Positions 1 to 8,723 of a stretch of DNA of 42,084 nucleotides are shown here, in pieces. The notes under the pieces are model-generated. The model did no database searches. It saw only the letters and a list, made by a program, of their open reading frames with translations, and had not been told where the DNA came from. The first letter of the stretch is position 1, and every line of letters begins with the position of its first letter. This DNA is from Candidatus Borrarchaeum yapensis (GTDB lineage: Archaea > Asgardarchaeota > Sifarchaeia > Borrarchaeales > Borrarchaeaceae). The DNA lies in assembly GCA_016840515.1 (NCBI GenBank), contig JAEOSF010000031.1, positions 1 through 42,084 of the forward strand, in the 5' to 3' direction. A program made the position numbers and the translations under genes.

Positions 1-636
1 TTAAGGAATTATCGATTAACGGATGATATTGGTTTTAGATTTTCTTCAAGGGACTGGGCAGAGTGGCCTCTTACTGCAGGTAAATATGCATCATGGCTAT
101 CCACAACTTCAGGACAATGTATTAATCTATTCATGGACTATGAAACTTTCGGAGAACATCATTGGACAGATTCAGGTATCCATTGGTTTTTACAGGCACT
201 CCCTGATGAAATTCTCAAACATAAATCCCTTGATTTTGCCACACCAAGCGAAATTGTTGAAAAAAATGCTCCAATTGGTGGTGAGATTAGTATAGGAGAC
301 TATGAAACAATTTCATGGGCCGATGAGGAACGAAGTACCGAGAGTTGGATTGGGAATTGGATGCAACAAGAAGTTTATCAAGAGTTATTGGCTTTGGAAA
401 AACCAGTGAAAGAAATTGCTGATAAGACTCTAATTCAAATATGGCGAAATTTCCAGGCGAGTGATCATCTTTATTATCTAGCAACCTTTGGCGGAGGACC
501 TGGGGAAGTTCATAGCTATTTTAGTCCTTACAATAATCCTTTTGAAGCATATTCAATTTATATAAGAATAATTGCAGATTTCGCGCGAGTGGTGAACGAA
601 CGAAAAAAAAGCAAACTGACGAACAAAGTGAATTAG
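1..636 (+). CDS. Glycoside hydrolase family 57 protein, C-terminal part (5' end cut by window)
   Basis: The frame is open from base 1, so the start lies outside the window. Translation from base 1 contains NYRLTDDIGFRFS and then LFMDYETFGEHHW, which is the conserved GH57 region around the second catalytic (Asp) motif. A later segment, GGGPGEVHSYFSPYNNPFEA, resembles the part that follows the catalytic barrel in archaeal GH57 alpha-amylase-like enzymes. GH57 enzymes act on alpha-glucans by a retaining mechanism; many archaeal members are cytoplasmic and handle storage polysaccharide. About 211 residues are visible, so substrate cannot be decided. A T-rich stretch follows the stop. An ATG at base 133 lies inside the conserved motif and is not the real start. 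Confidence 0.88.
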   Translation, partial: LRNYRLTDDIGFRFSSRDWAEWPLTAGKYASWLSTTSGQCINLFMDYETFGEHHWTDSGIHWFLQALPDEILKHKSLDFATPSEIVEKNAPIGGEISIGDYETISWADEERSTESWIGNWMQQEVYQELLALEKPVKEIADKTLIQIWRNFQASDHLYYLATFGGGPGEVHSYFSPYNNPFEAYSIYIRIIADFARVVNERKKSKLTNKVN

Positions 637-656
637 AAAAGGTTACTTTGAAGAGA

Positions 657-674
657 TTTTTTTTATTTTTTTTT
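657..674 (+). terminator. Poly-T terminator after the GH57 gene
   Basis: About 20 bases after the GH57 stop there is a run of 17 T broken by one A, the usual archaeal intrinsic stop signal. It overlaps the 3' end of a possible small gene on the other strand. Confidence 0.55.
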
Positions 675-813
675 AAATTGTCTTCCAGAAGCCACAAGAA
701 CAGCGTAAAAGTCGGTTTAATTTATAAAGTAAAGCTCCACATCTAGGACAGTGACCATATAAAGAACTATTCAACTCTGAATGAGTCTTAATAGAATCAA
801 TATTGCTACTCAC
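673..813 (-). CDS. Possible small zinc-ribbon protein (46 aa)
   Basis: A short frame on the minus strand runs from GTG to TAA. Its product has the ordered cysteines GHCPRCGALLY and LLRCSCGFW, that is CxxC followed after 12 residues by CxC, which looks like a compact zinc ribbon. A stop lies two codons upstream of the GTG, so the protein cannot be much longer. No strong ribosome binding site is seen, but an AT-rich TATA-like stretch lies upstream. It converges with the GH57 gene. It could be a real microprotein or the tail of a decayed longer gene; the cysteine spacing is the main support. Confidence 0.42.
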   Translation of the reverse strand: MSSNIDSIKTHSELNSSLYGHCPRCGALLYKLNRLLRCSCGFWKTI

Positions 814-954
814 GGTTTATCAAGCGTATTAGTATATTTCTACCTTATATGGATAAGAGAGGCTTTTATGTAAGTGAAAAACACAAAGGAAGAACTATTA
901 GAAACGCAAAAGTGTTTCAAGTTTGTTTAAGGGTAACCATAATGGGTGAGAACG

Positions 955-1857
955 ATGGATAGAAAGACATTTTTCCTGATCTTAATTCTAACAGCAATAT
1001 GGGGTACCGGCCCAGTTACTGCACGATTTCTTGTGGGGGTTTCAGGCGAAATCTCTCCGACTGTTCTCGCTCTTATTCGGTGGATACTTGGGTTTACATT
1101 GCTATTCTTCGTTCTTAATAGAAACCAATGTCTAAAGGAAACTGCATATACTCTCAAAACAGATTGGCGACATTTTCTTGCAATTGGCGTTGCGGTTGCA
1201 GCCTACGGTTTATTGTTTCTATTTGGAGTCAGCATAACTTTTGCAACAAATGCTGCATTACTAACTAATTTACATCCCGTTTGGATAGTTATTTTATCAT
1301 ATATTTTCTTAAATAAGAGAATTTCGTCTCGAACAGTGCTTGGAATTGCGACAGCATTGATTGGGATGTTATTTGTTGTAACCCAAGGTGACCTTTCATT
1401 ATTGGTTATCAATTCAGAACGGTTTCTTGGCGATTTTTTTGTAATACTCTCTGCCTTAGCATGGGCTATTCAGTCTCTTCTTGCTCGTACATATGGAATC
1501 AAGAAATACGGTGGGTTGCAAACAATGACCTTGAGCGCTCCATTTGCCATTATAGTTTTGGTTCCTTTCGCGCTCATTCTTGGGGATATAAGAACACTAG
1601 TGTCTGTATCTTTGATTGGATGGCTTGCGATATTACACTTCAGCTTGATTATTAGTGGCGTAGGCTATGTACTGTGGTATTTGATCCTCGACAGAATGGA
1701 GGCTACGCAAGCAAGCGTTTGGCTATTGATTATTCCCGTCTACACTATTATTTTTGCATTTTTTTTATTAAGCGAACCTATTACCATAAGTGTCGTTGGT
1801 GGGGCTGTGATTCTTCTAATAGGGATTTATTTGGTGGAAACAGCGCGTAGCCATTAA
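955..1857 (+). CDS. EamA/DMT-family transporter
   Basis: About 300 residues with some ten hydrophobic segments. Two repeated halves are visible, each starting with a motif typical of the drug/metabolite transporter superfamily: LTAIWGTGPVTARF near the N terminus and ILSALAWAIQSLLARTYG in the middle. EamA proteins are inner-membrane exporters or permeases for amino acids, metabolites or drugs; the substrate cannot be told. A GTG at 946 is in frame, but ATG at 955 has GGTGAG four bases upstream and is preferred. It stands alone between unrelated genes. Confidence 0.86.
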   Translation: MDRKTFFLILILTAIWGTGPVTARFLVGVSGEISPTVLALIRWILGFTLLFFVLNRNQCLKETAYTLKTDWRHFLAIGVAVAAYGLLFLFGVSITFATNAALLTNLHPVWIVILSYIFLNKRISSRTVLGIATALIGMLFVVTQGDLSLLVINSERFLGDFFVILSALAWAIQSLLARTYGIKKYGGLQTMTLSAPFAIIVLVPFALILGDIRTLVSVSLIGWLAILHFSLIISGVGYVLWYLILDRMEATQASVWLLIIPVYTIIFAFFLLSEPITISVVGGAVILLIGIYLVETARSH

Positions 1858-1902
1858 CCTAGATCCTCTGTTAGGAGGGAGTGATTACTTGTACAAAAAA
1901 GA

Positions 1903-1936
1903 GGCAGTTAATGAGCCCCTCATCAAAGCGGCTGCC
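1903..1936. other. Nested inverted repeat downstream of the EamA gene
   Basis: GGCAG (1903-1907) pairs with CTGCC (1932-1936), and inside it ATGAG (1911-1915) pairs with CTCAT (1919-1923) around CCC. It lies 45 bases after the transporter stop and could be an RNA stem. No T-run follows, so it is not a classical terminator. Confidence 0.35.
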
Positions 1937-2046
1937 ATCTAGTCCTCACCATGAAACAACAGGTTATAGTTAATTCTTCTCACACGCTTATAAATGATAA
2001 AGATCTCACGGAACTGGTGTTCTTGTGTCGGATCTGAAATTTCTCA

Positions 2047-2526
2047 TTAAATACCACTTTTAAGTGCTATAATTTCTTTGACTTCTACAAGCTGCCATAT
2101 ATAACTTCTCTCTTCCTTGACTATGGATTCAAGCGGTTCTTCAGGTGAATGACCAAGAGCCTTCAAGATATTTTTTGAGAGATTCTTATCCTTAATTAAT
2201 TGAACAAATTTTTCTCTTATTATCTTCTTCTCACTATCGCCTGTAACTTCCATAAGGCGTCCCAATAATGTTACAAATGAATAATCTGATAAATCTCTAC
2301 TATATCTGTCGACTTCAACGGAAACATGAGGGTCTTGCTGGAAGAACTCAATTTTTTTTCCATACTTTGTGGATAGGAAATACATGTGCTTGCCATCAAA
2401 AACGTAAAGAAATGGCGCAATATAGGGATGTTCTTCGCCTTTAAAAGCAATTCGACAAACATATTCATTAATAATTAATTGGTCATATTCCATTCTGTCC
2501 ATTTGTGGGATTTTTTCAATTCCCAT
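2047..2526 (-). CDS. Pyridoxamine 5'-phosphate oxidase-like flavin/F420-binding split-barrel protein
   Basis: A product of 159 residues with the split-barrel pattern of the PNPOx-like superfamily: a short helix, then VCRIAFKGEEHPYIAPFLYVFDGKHMYFLS, then a helix and DPHVSVEVDRY, then VTLLGRLMEV. Small stand-alone members bind FMN, F420 or haem and reduce or detoxify unknown substrates. ATG at 2526 is chosen because GAGAGGA lies just upstream on the coding strand; an in-frame ATG ten codons earlier lacks such a site. The substrate is unknown. It is a single gene on the minus strand between two plus-strand genes. Confidence 0.8.
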   Translation of the reverse strand: MGIEKIPQMDRMEYDQLIINEYVCRIAFKGEEHPYIAPFLYVFDGKHMYFLSTKYGKKIEFFQQDPHVSVEVDRYSRDLSDYSFVTLLGRLMEVTGDSEKKIIREKFVQLIKDKNLSKNILKALGHSPEEPLESIVKEERSYIWQLVEVKEIIALKSGI

Positions 2527-2721
2527 AGATATCCTCTCATTCCACTTAAGTTTCAATAGTTACCACAGTGAATCTTAGATTATAAAGCTTATCAGAATTC
2601 CTTCTCTTTGTCAACAAATGTTTTGTCAGGTTAGATGGAGCAAAACAAAAAAAATGATGTTATCTATAGATAATACAATCATGATTTTTAAAAAATAATG
2701 GCAAAAAAGAGTTGAGATTTT

Positions 2722-3621
2722 ATGACGTTCTCAATTGTTGGTTATGATCCTAACACTGGTGATTTAGGGGTTGCTGTACAGAGCAAGTTCATGTGTATCG
2801 GAATCGTAACTCCATTTGCGAAAGCAAATGTTGGAGCTATTGCAACTCAATCATGGATAAACACAACTTACGGTCCGCGAGGTATTGAGATGCTAGAAAC
2901 AGGTATGAGTGCAAAACAATCCTTAAAAAAACTCATATCAACTGATGAAATGCGAGAATACCGCCAAGCAGCGATAATTGATGCAAAAGGAGAAGTTGAT
3001 ACATTTACAGGTAAGGACTGCTTCTATTGGGCAGGACACATCATTGGAGACAACTTCAGTTGTCAAGGTAATATTTGTTACGAAGGAACTGTTGAAAGCA
3101 TGGCTAAAGCGTTTGAAACTCAAAAAGGAGATTTAATCGACAAATTGCTTGCAGCAATGAAAGCTGGCGATGAAGAAGGAAGAGGAGACGTTAGAGGGAA
3201 ACAAGCTGCTGCGCTTTTGGTTGTACGTGAAAAAGGTGGTTATGAAGGCCTAAATGATCGTTACGTTGATATTCGAGTTGATGAGCATTCAGAACCTATT
3301 AAAGAACTCTGTAGAATATTTGAACTCTATGATCTGACTTTCCTTGCCAGAGAAGATACATCAAATTTGTTGACGATTGAAGGAGAAATTTCAACAAAAA
3401 TCAAGCAGATTCTTATAGAGCTTGGTTATCTCAATGAAGCTGAAGCAACGCAAGGTTATGGCTGGGAAAAAGTAGAGAAAGATGCCCTAGAGGCATGGAT
3501 TGGAATTAACAATTTCGAAAGCAAATGGCGTGATGATGGTACGATCTGGAAATCAATCTACGGCTATATGATGAAAGAAAAAGGAACGTCTTTTGTTTCT
3601 CTCAGAAAAATGTCAGAATGA
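2722..3621 (+). CDS. DUF1028 family protein (Ntn-hydrolase-like)
   Basis: The N terminus, MTFSIVGYDPNTGDLGVAVQ, followed by KANVGAIATQSWINTTYGPRG, is diagnostic of the DUF1028 family, which has the fold of N-terminal-nucleophile hydrolases. The central part has the conserved GDVRGKQAAALLVVRE and DIRVDEHSEPIKEL. The last ~80 residues (GYLNEAEATQGYGWEKVEKDALEAW) resemble the small C-terminal domain that follows DUF1028 in many members. The activity of the family is not established; hydrolysis of a small amide or peptide is often suggested. Length (299) is typical. The gene is alone, with AT-rich promoter-like DNA before it. Confidence 0.87.
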   Translation: MTFSIVGYDPNTGDLGVAVQSKFMCIGIVTPFAKANVGAIATQSWINTTYGPRGIEMLETGMSAKQSLKKLISTDEMREYRQAAIIDAKGEVDTFTGKDCFYWAGHIIGDNFSCQGNICYEGTVESMAKAFETQKGDLIDKLLAAMKAGDEEGRGDVRGKQAAALLVVREKGGYEGLNDRYVDIRVDEHSEPIKELCRIFELYDLTFLAREDTSNLLTIEGEISTKIKQILIELGYLNEAEATQGYGWEKVEKDALEAWIGINNFESKWRDDGTIWKSIYGYMMKEKGTSFVSLRKMSE

Positions 3622-3706
3622 CAAAAGGGAGACATAATAACAATATTTTGAAAAACTACTGGTGCTTCTTCACAAAAAATTATTGTTTTGATGGTTAGAC
3701 TTCTTT

Positions 3707-3722
3707 AACCATATAAATGGTT
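3707..3722. promoter_or_regulatory. Palindromic TATA region / possible operator
   Basis: AACCAT-ATAA-ATGGTT is a perfect 6-bp-arm palindrome around an AT core that reads as a TATA box (ATATAAAT), 35 bases before the start of the small gene that follows. The element ATGGTTAGA occurs at 3691 and a variant, TTGGTTAGAT, at 3721. A repressor covering this palindrome would block TBP. Confidence 0.4.
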
Positions 3723-3756
3723 GGTTAGATATATATTACCTATAGGTGAACCTACT

Positions 3757-3990
3757 ATGAGCATTGTCATCAATACCAAATACACAAACAAAAAACCCTA
3801 TTATTATGTGTATGTAGTCTATGGTGAAGGCAATAAAGAAATCCATTATATTGGTAGTGCAAAAAACCCAATATCATATGAAAAAGCATTGTATAAAGTC
3901 AAAGAGATCCTTAAACAAGAAATGCAGAAGAAACTTCACCATGCAGAAACACGAGCCGAGAACTTAAAGAATGAATACCTTTCTAAATAG
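3757..3990 (+). CDS. Small hypothetical protein (77 aa)
   Basis: ATG at 3757 follows GGTGA with a 7-base spacer and is preferred over an in-frame start at 3721, which lies inside the promoter palindrome. The product begins MSIVINTKYTNKKPYYYVYV and continues with KEIHYIGSA, a beta-rich pattern, then a long basic/acidic helix with KVKEILKQEMQKKLHHAETR. I do not recognise the family. The YVYxxYGEGNKEIHYIG pattern resembles the short N-terminal strand region seen before some transposase or nucleic-acid-binding domains, but this is weak. It stands alone. Confidence 0.6.
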   Translation: MSIVINTKYTNKKPYYYVYVVYGEGNKEIHYIGSAKNPISYEKALYKVKEILKQEMQKKLHHAETRAENLKNEYLSK

Positions 3991-4067
3991 GTCAAATATA
4001 TCTAACCTATATATGCTGCTTTTTTCTATTGTTGTGTTTTTTGCATTGTCTATGGCTAATAAAAGAT

Positions 4068-4646
4068 TCATACTATTTTGACTGTTCTAAAGGCTTTTCT
4101 CATAGATTTAATGAGTTCTTGTGTGATTGAACCAGGATAAAATGCTAAAACTGCTTGATTTAATTCCTCCAGGGATACTTCTCCGCTTATTCTGCAGAAA
4201 GCACCCAGAATACCCGTATAATGGTTATTTGAGGATTCTTCATCAAGTTCCTTCATTGATACAACATCGACATCAACTGTTGCTGTAGTAAATTCTATAC
4301 CAAAGAACTCGATTAACTCATGTGGAGTGTGTGATGAATTCACAAGGAGAATACCTGCCTTTTTTAATCCCTCTGTGACGTTCAGCACCTCTAATATTGA
4401 GTCATCAAAGACTATGGTGTAATCAGGACAGCAGATCGGTGGGCAAACAGGCAATTTTTTATTGCCGATGTGAATCGCAACTCGAAGTATTGCCTTTGGC
4501 GTTGTATTTGTCGTATAGTCAGGTTGAAAGATTTGAGTATATTTATTTCTATAAGCCATAGCTTCGGAGAGGATCTCTGCCGCTAAAAGGACATTCATTT
4601 CCCCGCTTCCGATTAAGAGGACCTCTTTATTGTTAGGCATCACCAT
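4068..4646 (-). CDS. Orphan 2-oxoacid:ferredoxin oxidoreductase gamma-subunit-like protein (PorG/VorG type)
   Basis: About 192 residues with the gamma-subunit pattern: N-terminal KEVLLIGSGEMNVLLAAEILSEA, then YTQIFQPDYTTNTTPKAILRVAIHI, then YTIVFDDSILEVLNVTEGLKKAGILLVNSS. In working enzymes this subunit joins alpha, beta and delta chains that oxidise pyruvate or other 2-oxoacids to acyl-CoA. Here no partner is adjacent, and the usual glycine-rich GRGGQG is replaced by GSGEMN. A Cys cluster (CPPICC) sits in the middle. It may be a free subunit shared between complexes or a diverged protein with another job. Confidence 0.72.
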   Translation of the reverse strand: MVMPNNKEVLLIGSGEMNVLLAAEILSEAMAYRNKYTQIFQPDYTTNTTPKAILRVAIHIGNKKLPVCPPICCPDYTIVFDDSILEVLNVTEGLKKAGILLVNSSHTPHELIEFFGIEFTTATVDVDVVSMKELDEESSNNHYTGILGAFCRISGEVSLEELNQAVLAFYPGSITQELIKSMRKAFRTVKIV

Positions 4647-4828
4647 ATAAGATCATCTTTTCATTAATTAAGAGCATTTATCGTCTGTACTTTGTAGATT
4701 CACCTTTTCTTTGGCTGTTCAAACTATATAGAGCTCCAAGTGCTTCTTGTCAACAAATTTCCATAGCAGATATGTATGTATCAAAAGATGGATTTTTAAG
4801 TAATAGTAGAGTTTTTTGTTTGAGCCAT

Positions 4829-5995
4829 ATGAAGAAAGTATATGTGATTTTTTTCATAATATTATTTGTCACTGCTTCTATTTTCGTTGTAATTCAACCC
4901 AGTCAAGGCCAATTTGGTGAAACCAACGAGAATTTTATGTGGGGCGTCGAATATAACCCTTTCAGAAAATATGCAGACCCAGAACGCGATTTAGATATCA
5001 TTAGCAATAGTTCGGTTCAATGGATTCGCGTGGTTTTTCGTTGGAGAATTATTGAGTCCGCAAAAAATATACATGATTTCACTTTTTACGATAATTTCGT
5101 TGAAACCGCGACAAATAAAAGTTTAAAGATTTTAGGCGTAGTAGGTTCAGGATACGATTTTGAAATCCCAGATTGGGTTAAAGCCGAAACTCCAACCGGC
5201 TTTGGAATAGACAATCCAAATTATGTCACGTATTGGAAAGATTATGTAAGAAAAACAGTAGAAAGATATGATACCATAGAATATTGGCAAGTTGAGAACG
5301 AACTCAATCATATCCCCGCTGAACAAAGATTCGGAGATTTTGGGAGTTATAGACGAAATGGTGACTGGAATAGCGAAAAAATTCAAGAGATTGTAACAGA
5401 AGGGGCGAGGATTGTAAAATCACTCATAGGTCGTAAAGTCATAATAAATGTTGAAGTGGACAATCCCTCGTATTTCTTTTTTGCTCGAAATATAACTGAG
5501 GTGTGGGATGTAGATTACGATATTCTGGGCTTAGATTTCTATTCATATTTGATAGATGCATCTGATCCCACCTCTGGAAACACTATCGAATTCTACATCG
5601 ATAATTCTCGACAATTCAAAGAAGATGTTATTATCTGTGAGACTGGCTACACAACATGGACCGCAAATCATACCCTGGAGAAACAAGAAGAATTTATTGA
5701 AATTACAGCGAGAAAAGCATACGAAAAGAATGTATTGGGCTATTTTGTGTATAAGTTTCACGATACGGCAAAAAATAATGAAAGAAATTTACCGGAGCCA
5801 TATTATGGTCTTTTAACTAATACAAAAGGATTCAAACCAGCTTGGTTTAGGTATCAACAAATAATTACAGAAAGCAGCACAAGTTCGACAAATACTCAAG
5901 ATATGGTTTCTGTATTTGAACCTCCTGTGGTTTTCTTAGTGATGGGAGTAGTTGGTATCATCATCGGAGCATTCATTTGGAACAGAAGACGCTAG
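4829..5995 (+). CDS. Surface-anchored glycoside hydrolase of the (beta/alpha)8 clan-A type
   Basis: MKKVYVIFFIILFVTASIFV is a signal peptide or N-terminal anchor, and VVFLVMGVVGIIIGAFIW followed by NRRR is a C-terminal membrane anchor, so the ~330-residue domain between them should face outside. The catalytic pattern of clan GH-A is visible: YWQVENELN carries the Asn-Glu acid/base pair and VIICETGYTTW the nucleophile Glu, with barrel strands such as WIRVVFRWR and DILGLDFYSY. GH5, GH39 and GH53 are the nearest types I can suggest. The start at 4829 begins the signal peptide; an in-frame ATG at 4772 would add 19 odd residues. A Ser/Thr-rich linker precedes the last membrane segment. Confidence 0.78.
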   Translation: MKKVYVIFFIILFVTASIFVVIQPSQGQFGETNENFMWGVEYNPFRKYADPERDLDIISNSSVQWIRVVFRWRIIESAKNIHDFTFYDNFVETATNKSLKILGVVGSGYDFEIPDWVKAETPTGFGIDNPNYVTYWKDYVRKTVERYDTIEYWQVENELNHIPAEQRFGDFGSYRRNGDWNSEKIQEIVTEGARIVKSLIGRKVIINVEVDNPSYFFFARNITEVWDVDYDILGLDFYSYLIDASDPTSGNTIEFYIDNSRQFKEDVIICETGYTTWTANHTLEKQEEFIEITARKAYEKNVLGYFVYKFHDTAKNNERNLPEPYYGLLTNTKGFKPAWFRYQQIITESSTSSTNTQDMVSVFEPPVVFLVMGVVGIIIGAFIWNRRR

Positions 5996-6192
5996 GACTT
6001 CTCTTATGATAAACGAGATTCAGGCTAACATCCAACCTGAAGAATGGAGTTTTCTTGGATTAAAAATTTATTAAAATCGAATTGGTAAAGGAGTTTTTGG
6101 GTTTATAGTAGTTCTTTAACTTGTCTGAAAAGTTTTTAAGGAAGCTCTCAGAGAGTATAAAACTAAACTTGATATCTGAAGGAGGAATTTTA

Positions 6193-6579
6193 ATGCAATT
6201 CTCTATAGCGTTCCTGATTGACTTTATTGTTTTTGTAGCTATTGTGGCGATTTCTGTGGCCATAACTTGCTGGCTTTGGGGCTATTCGAGATATAAATAC
6301 TCATGGGGATCAGCTATCGTTACTGGAATTATAGCCGCTATTGTTTGGATTATTTTTAGAATGTTACCGCTCGGTCGTTATACTTTGGCCATTGCATTTG
6401 TTGCAGTCTTTTTAGTGATTCTTCTTGCACTTCGTCACTTTTGGCCTAAATTTTCTGAATGGCCAACAGCGTTTCTCGGTACCCTTGTTTGTATAGTTAT
6501 AGTCATTGTCATTTGGCTGGTAATTTCATTTATCATTGCAGGGCTGGGTTTGATAGCAGGATATCTGCCGCCAATCTGA
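6193..6579 (+). CDS. Small integral membrane protein (128 aa, about four membrane segments)
   Basis: ATG at 6193 is fixed by a perfect AAGGAGGA site (GGAGG at 6181-6185, 7-base spacer). The product has about four hydrophobic helices, beginning FLIDFIVFVAIVAISVAITC, with a short charged loop (RHFWPKFSEWP) before the last pair. I recognise no family. The strong ribosome binding site suggests good expression. A T-run follows the stop. The next gene, on the other strand, also encodes a small Gly/Ile-rich membrane protein, but the two are not clearly homologous. Confidence 0.7.
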   Translation: MQFSIAFLIDFIVFVAIVAISVAITCWLWGYSRYKYSWGSAIVTGIIAAIVWIIFRMLPLGRYTLAIAFVAVFLVILLALRHFWPKFSEWPTAFLGTLVCIVIVIVIWLVISFIIAGLGLIAGYLPPI

Positions 6580-6612
6580 GTCTATGACACTAAAATCTAA
6601 AAAACCCTTTCC

Positions 6613-6620
6613 TTTTTTTT
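6613..6620 (+). terminator. Poly-T terminator
   Basis: Eight T in a row, 34 bases after the stop of the membrane-protein gene. Confidence 0.5.
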
Positions 6621-6752
6621 AAGACGGTCATATGAGTTTTTTGAGAAGATAAAATATACTAAGAGATAATGAAATTCAAGATAAAGAATGAAGAGCCGAA
6701 ATTGATTATTATAAAAAAAAGGCGAAAAAGAGAAAAATTGGCTCGGGATAAA

Positions 6753-7079
6753 CTATGCAACTTGTGCAATTATTGCAAGAATAGCGCCTATTATAACGAG
6801 TAATCCCCCGAGACCAAGTACAATTATTCCAAAAATTAGGGCAAGTATTATGTATACCCACTCATCTAACTGATCTGCAACGCGGAGAACTATAATTATT
6901 ATACCGATAATTATTGATACAGCCGCCCCAATTAAGGCACCAAGAGCACCTAGCGTACTTGGGACACCACCAATACCGATTCCCACGAAACTCAGCGCAC
7001 CCAGAACGATCATAAGGATTGCACCGACAATCACTAGTATCCATGCCGCTAATAAAATACCACCAGACGGTCTAGCCAT
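6753..7079 (-). CDS. Small Gly/Ile-rich membrane protein (108 aa)
   Basis: Almost entirely hydrophobic: three to four membrane helices rich in Gly, Ile, Leu and Ala, starting MARPSGGILLAAWILVIVGA, with only a short polar turn (RVADQLDEW) in the second half. GGTGAT lies just upstream of the ATG. Archaea carry many such short proteins and no function can be assigned. It converges on the other small membrane protein gene across a T-rich spacer. Confidence 0.62.
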   Translation of the reverse strand: MARPSGGILLAAWILVIVGAILMIVLGALSFVGIGIGGVPSTLGALGALIGAAVSIIIGIIIIVLRVADQLDEWVYIILALIFGIIVLGLGGLLVIIGAILAIIAQVA

Positions 7080-7319
7080 ACAATCACCATTTCAATATCT
7101 TATTTTAGGTTAGGATGGACCCGTATCCCTAGTATATAACTTGTTCGCATTCAAGTTTATTGAGAAAAATGGACTCAAACAAATATCATAGAAGAAATCA
7201 ACTTTCTGAGAATCAACTAATGATTTTTTGAACACTATCATTTCTAGATCGAATAAGTGCCAAAAACAAGGAATAAGGATATCTCTAATATTAAAGAAAA
7301 AAAGGAAAAAAGAAAGGGA

Positions 7320-8678
7320 TTATACTTTTGGCAAGATTTCGAGCGATTTATCGATTTGTTCCTGTGGCATTTCATAGTCAACAAGGTTTCCAGCGAGATA
7401 TTCTTCATATCCTTTTAAATCAAAATGACCGTGTCCGCTGTAATTAAAAGCAATCACTTTTTCTTCACCAGTTTTTTTACATTTTTGTGCTTCTCTGATC
7501 ACTGCAACGATAGCATGATTGGTTTCTGGCGCTGGAACGATCCCTTCTGTCTTTGCAAAGATCACTCCTGCTTCAAAGGTTTCTATTTGATGGTATGCAA
7601 CGGACTCCAAGATACCTTCTTTTTGCAGTAGACATAAACTGGGGGCGTCTCCGTGGTATCTTAATCCTCCAGAATGAATTGGTGGTGGGACAAACTTGTG
7701 CCCAAGAGTGTACATTTTCACTATAGGAGCTAACTGACCAGTATCTCCGTAATCGTAGGCATAAGGTGCTCTTGTCAATGTAGGAACCGCCTTCGGCTCA
7801 ACAGCAATAAATCGGATATCTTTTCCTTTCAATTTGTCTGGAACAAACGGATAAAAGAACCCTGCAAAATTACTGCCGCCTCCAACGCAGCCAAGCATCA
7901 TATCAGGATATTCCCCAATCTCTTCAAACTGTTTTTTAACCTCTAGACCTACAATTGTTTGGTGTAGCAAGACGTGGTTGAGCACGCTTCCTAGACTGTA
8001 CTTCATTTTATCGTCGTGTAGAGCGTCCTCCACAGCTTCAGATATTGCTAGACCAAGGCTTCCAGGATGGTCTGGGTTTTCCTTTAAAACGCTTCGTCCG
8101 ACCTCTGTATTATTAGAAGGACTTCGGAAAACTTCGCTGCCATAAATCTGCATTAATACGCGTCTATATGGTTTCTGGTCGTAACTGACACCAACCATAT
8201 ATACACGGCATTTTATGTCAAACAGAGCGCATGCGAGGGAGAGAGCACTTCCCCATTGCCCTGCACCTGTTTCAGTTGTAATTCTTTCTACACCTTCTTT
8301 CATTGCATAATACGCTTGGGCGATCGCTGTGTTGGGCTTATGACTTCCCGTAGGGCTAAGATCCTCTCGCTTATAGTAGATCTTAGCTGGTGTATCTAAA
8401 TACTCCTCAAGCCGTTTTGCCCGATATAGTGGGCTTGGTCTACCTAATCGCCTGTAAGCCTCTTGTAACTCTTCAGGAATAGGAATGTATCTTTCTGAGG
8501 ACATCTCCTGTTGTAGAAGTGCAACAGGGAACAAAGGCATTAAATCAGGAGGACCACAAGGTTCTTTCGTTACAGGGTGTAACGGAGGAGGGAGAGGGGC
8601 TGGTAGGTCGGCTAATATATTATACCATTGAGTTGGTAACTCATCAGGGTTTAAGACAACTTTTACACCATCAAACAT
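7320..8678 (-). CDS. trpB: Tryptophan synthase beta chain, TrpB2 type
   Basis: PLP-dependent enzyme joining indole (or an indole precursor) with serine to give tryptophan. The cofactor lysine is in [11 protein letters not shown], followed by [20 protein letters not shown]; the phosphate-binding loop [16 protein letters not shown] is present. The long N terminus with [26 protein letters not shown] is the mark of TrpB2 rather than the TrpA-partnered TrpB1. Length (~452) fits. ATG at 8678 is chosen: GAGGTGA lies seven bases upstream, whereas the ATG two codons earlier sits directly on it. No trpA or other trp gene is in the window, consistent with TrpB2 working alone. Confidence 0.95.
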   Translation of the reverse strand: MFDGVKVVLNPDELPTQWYNILADLPAPLPPPLHPVTKEPCGPPDLMPLFPVALLQQEMSSERYIPIPEELQEAYRRLGRPSPLYRAKRLEEYLDTPAKIYYKREDLSPTGSHKPNTAIAQAYYAMKEGVERITTETGAGQWGSALSLACALFDIKCRVYMVGVSYDQKPYRRVLMQIYGSEVFRSPSNNTEVGRSVLKENPDHPGSLGLAISEAVEDALHDDKMKYSLGSVLNHVLLHQTIVGLEVKKQFEEIGEYPDMMLGCVGGGSNFAGFFYPFVPDKLKGKDIRFIAVEPKAVPTLTRAPYAYDYGDTGQLAPIVKMYTLGHKFVPPPIHSGGLRYHGDAPSLCLLQKEGILESVAYHQIETFEAGVIFAKTEGIVPAPETNHAIVAVIREAQKCKKTGEEKVIAFNYSGHGHFDLKGYEEYLAGNLVDYEMPQEQIDKSLEILPKV

Positions 8679-8723
8679 TTTCATTCACCTCAAATTTTTT
8701 AGATTTCTATTTTTGTTTTTTAA

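Noticed and set aside
1871..1960. Strong SD-like AGGAGGGAG after the EamA gene
   Set aside because: Starts near it give only 16- to 30-codon frames without recognisable features, and none lies at the seven-base spacing.
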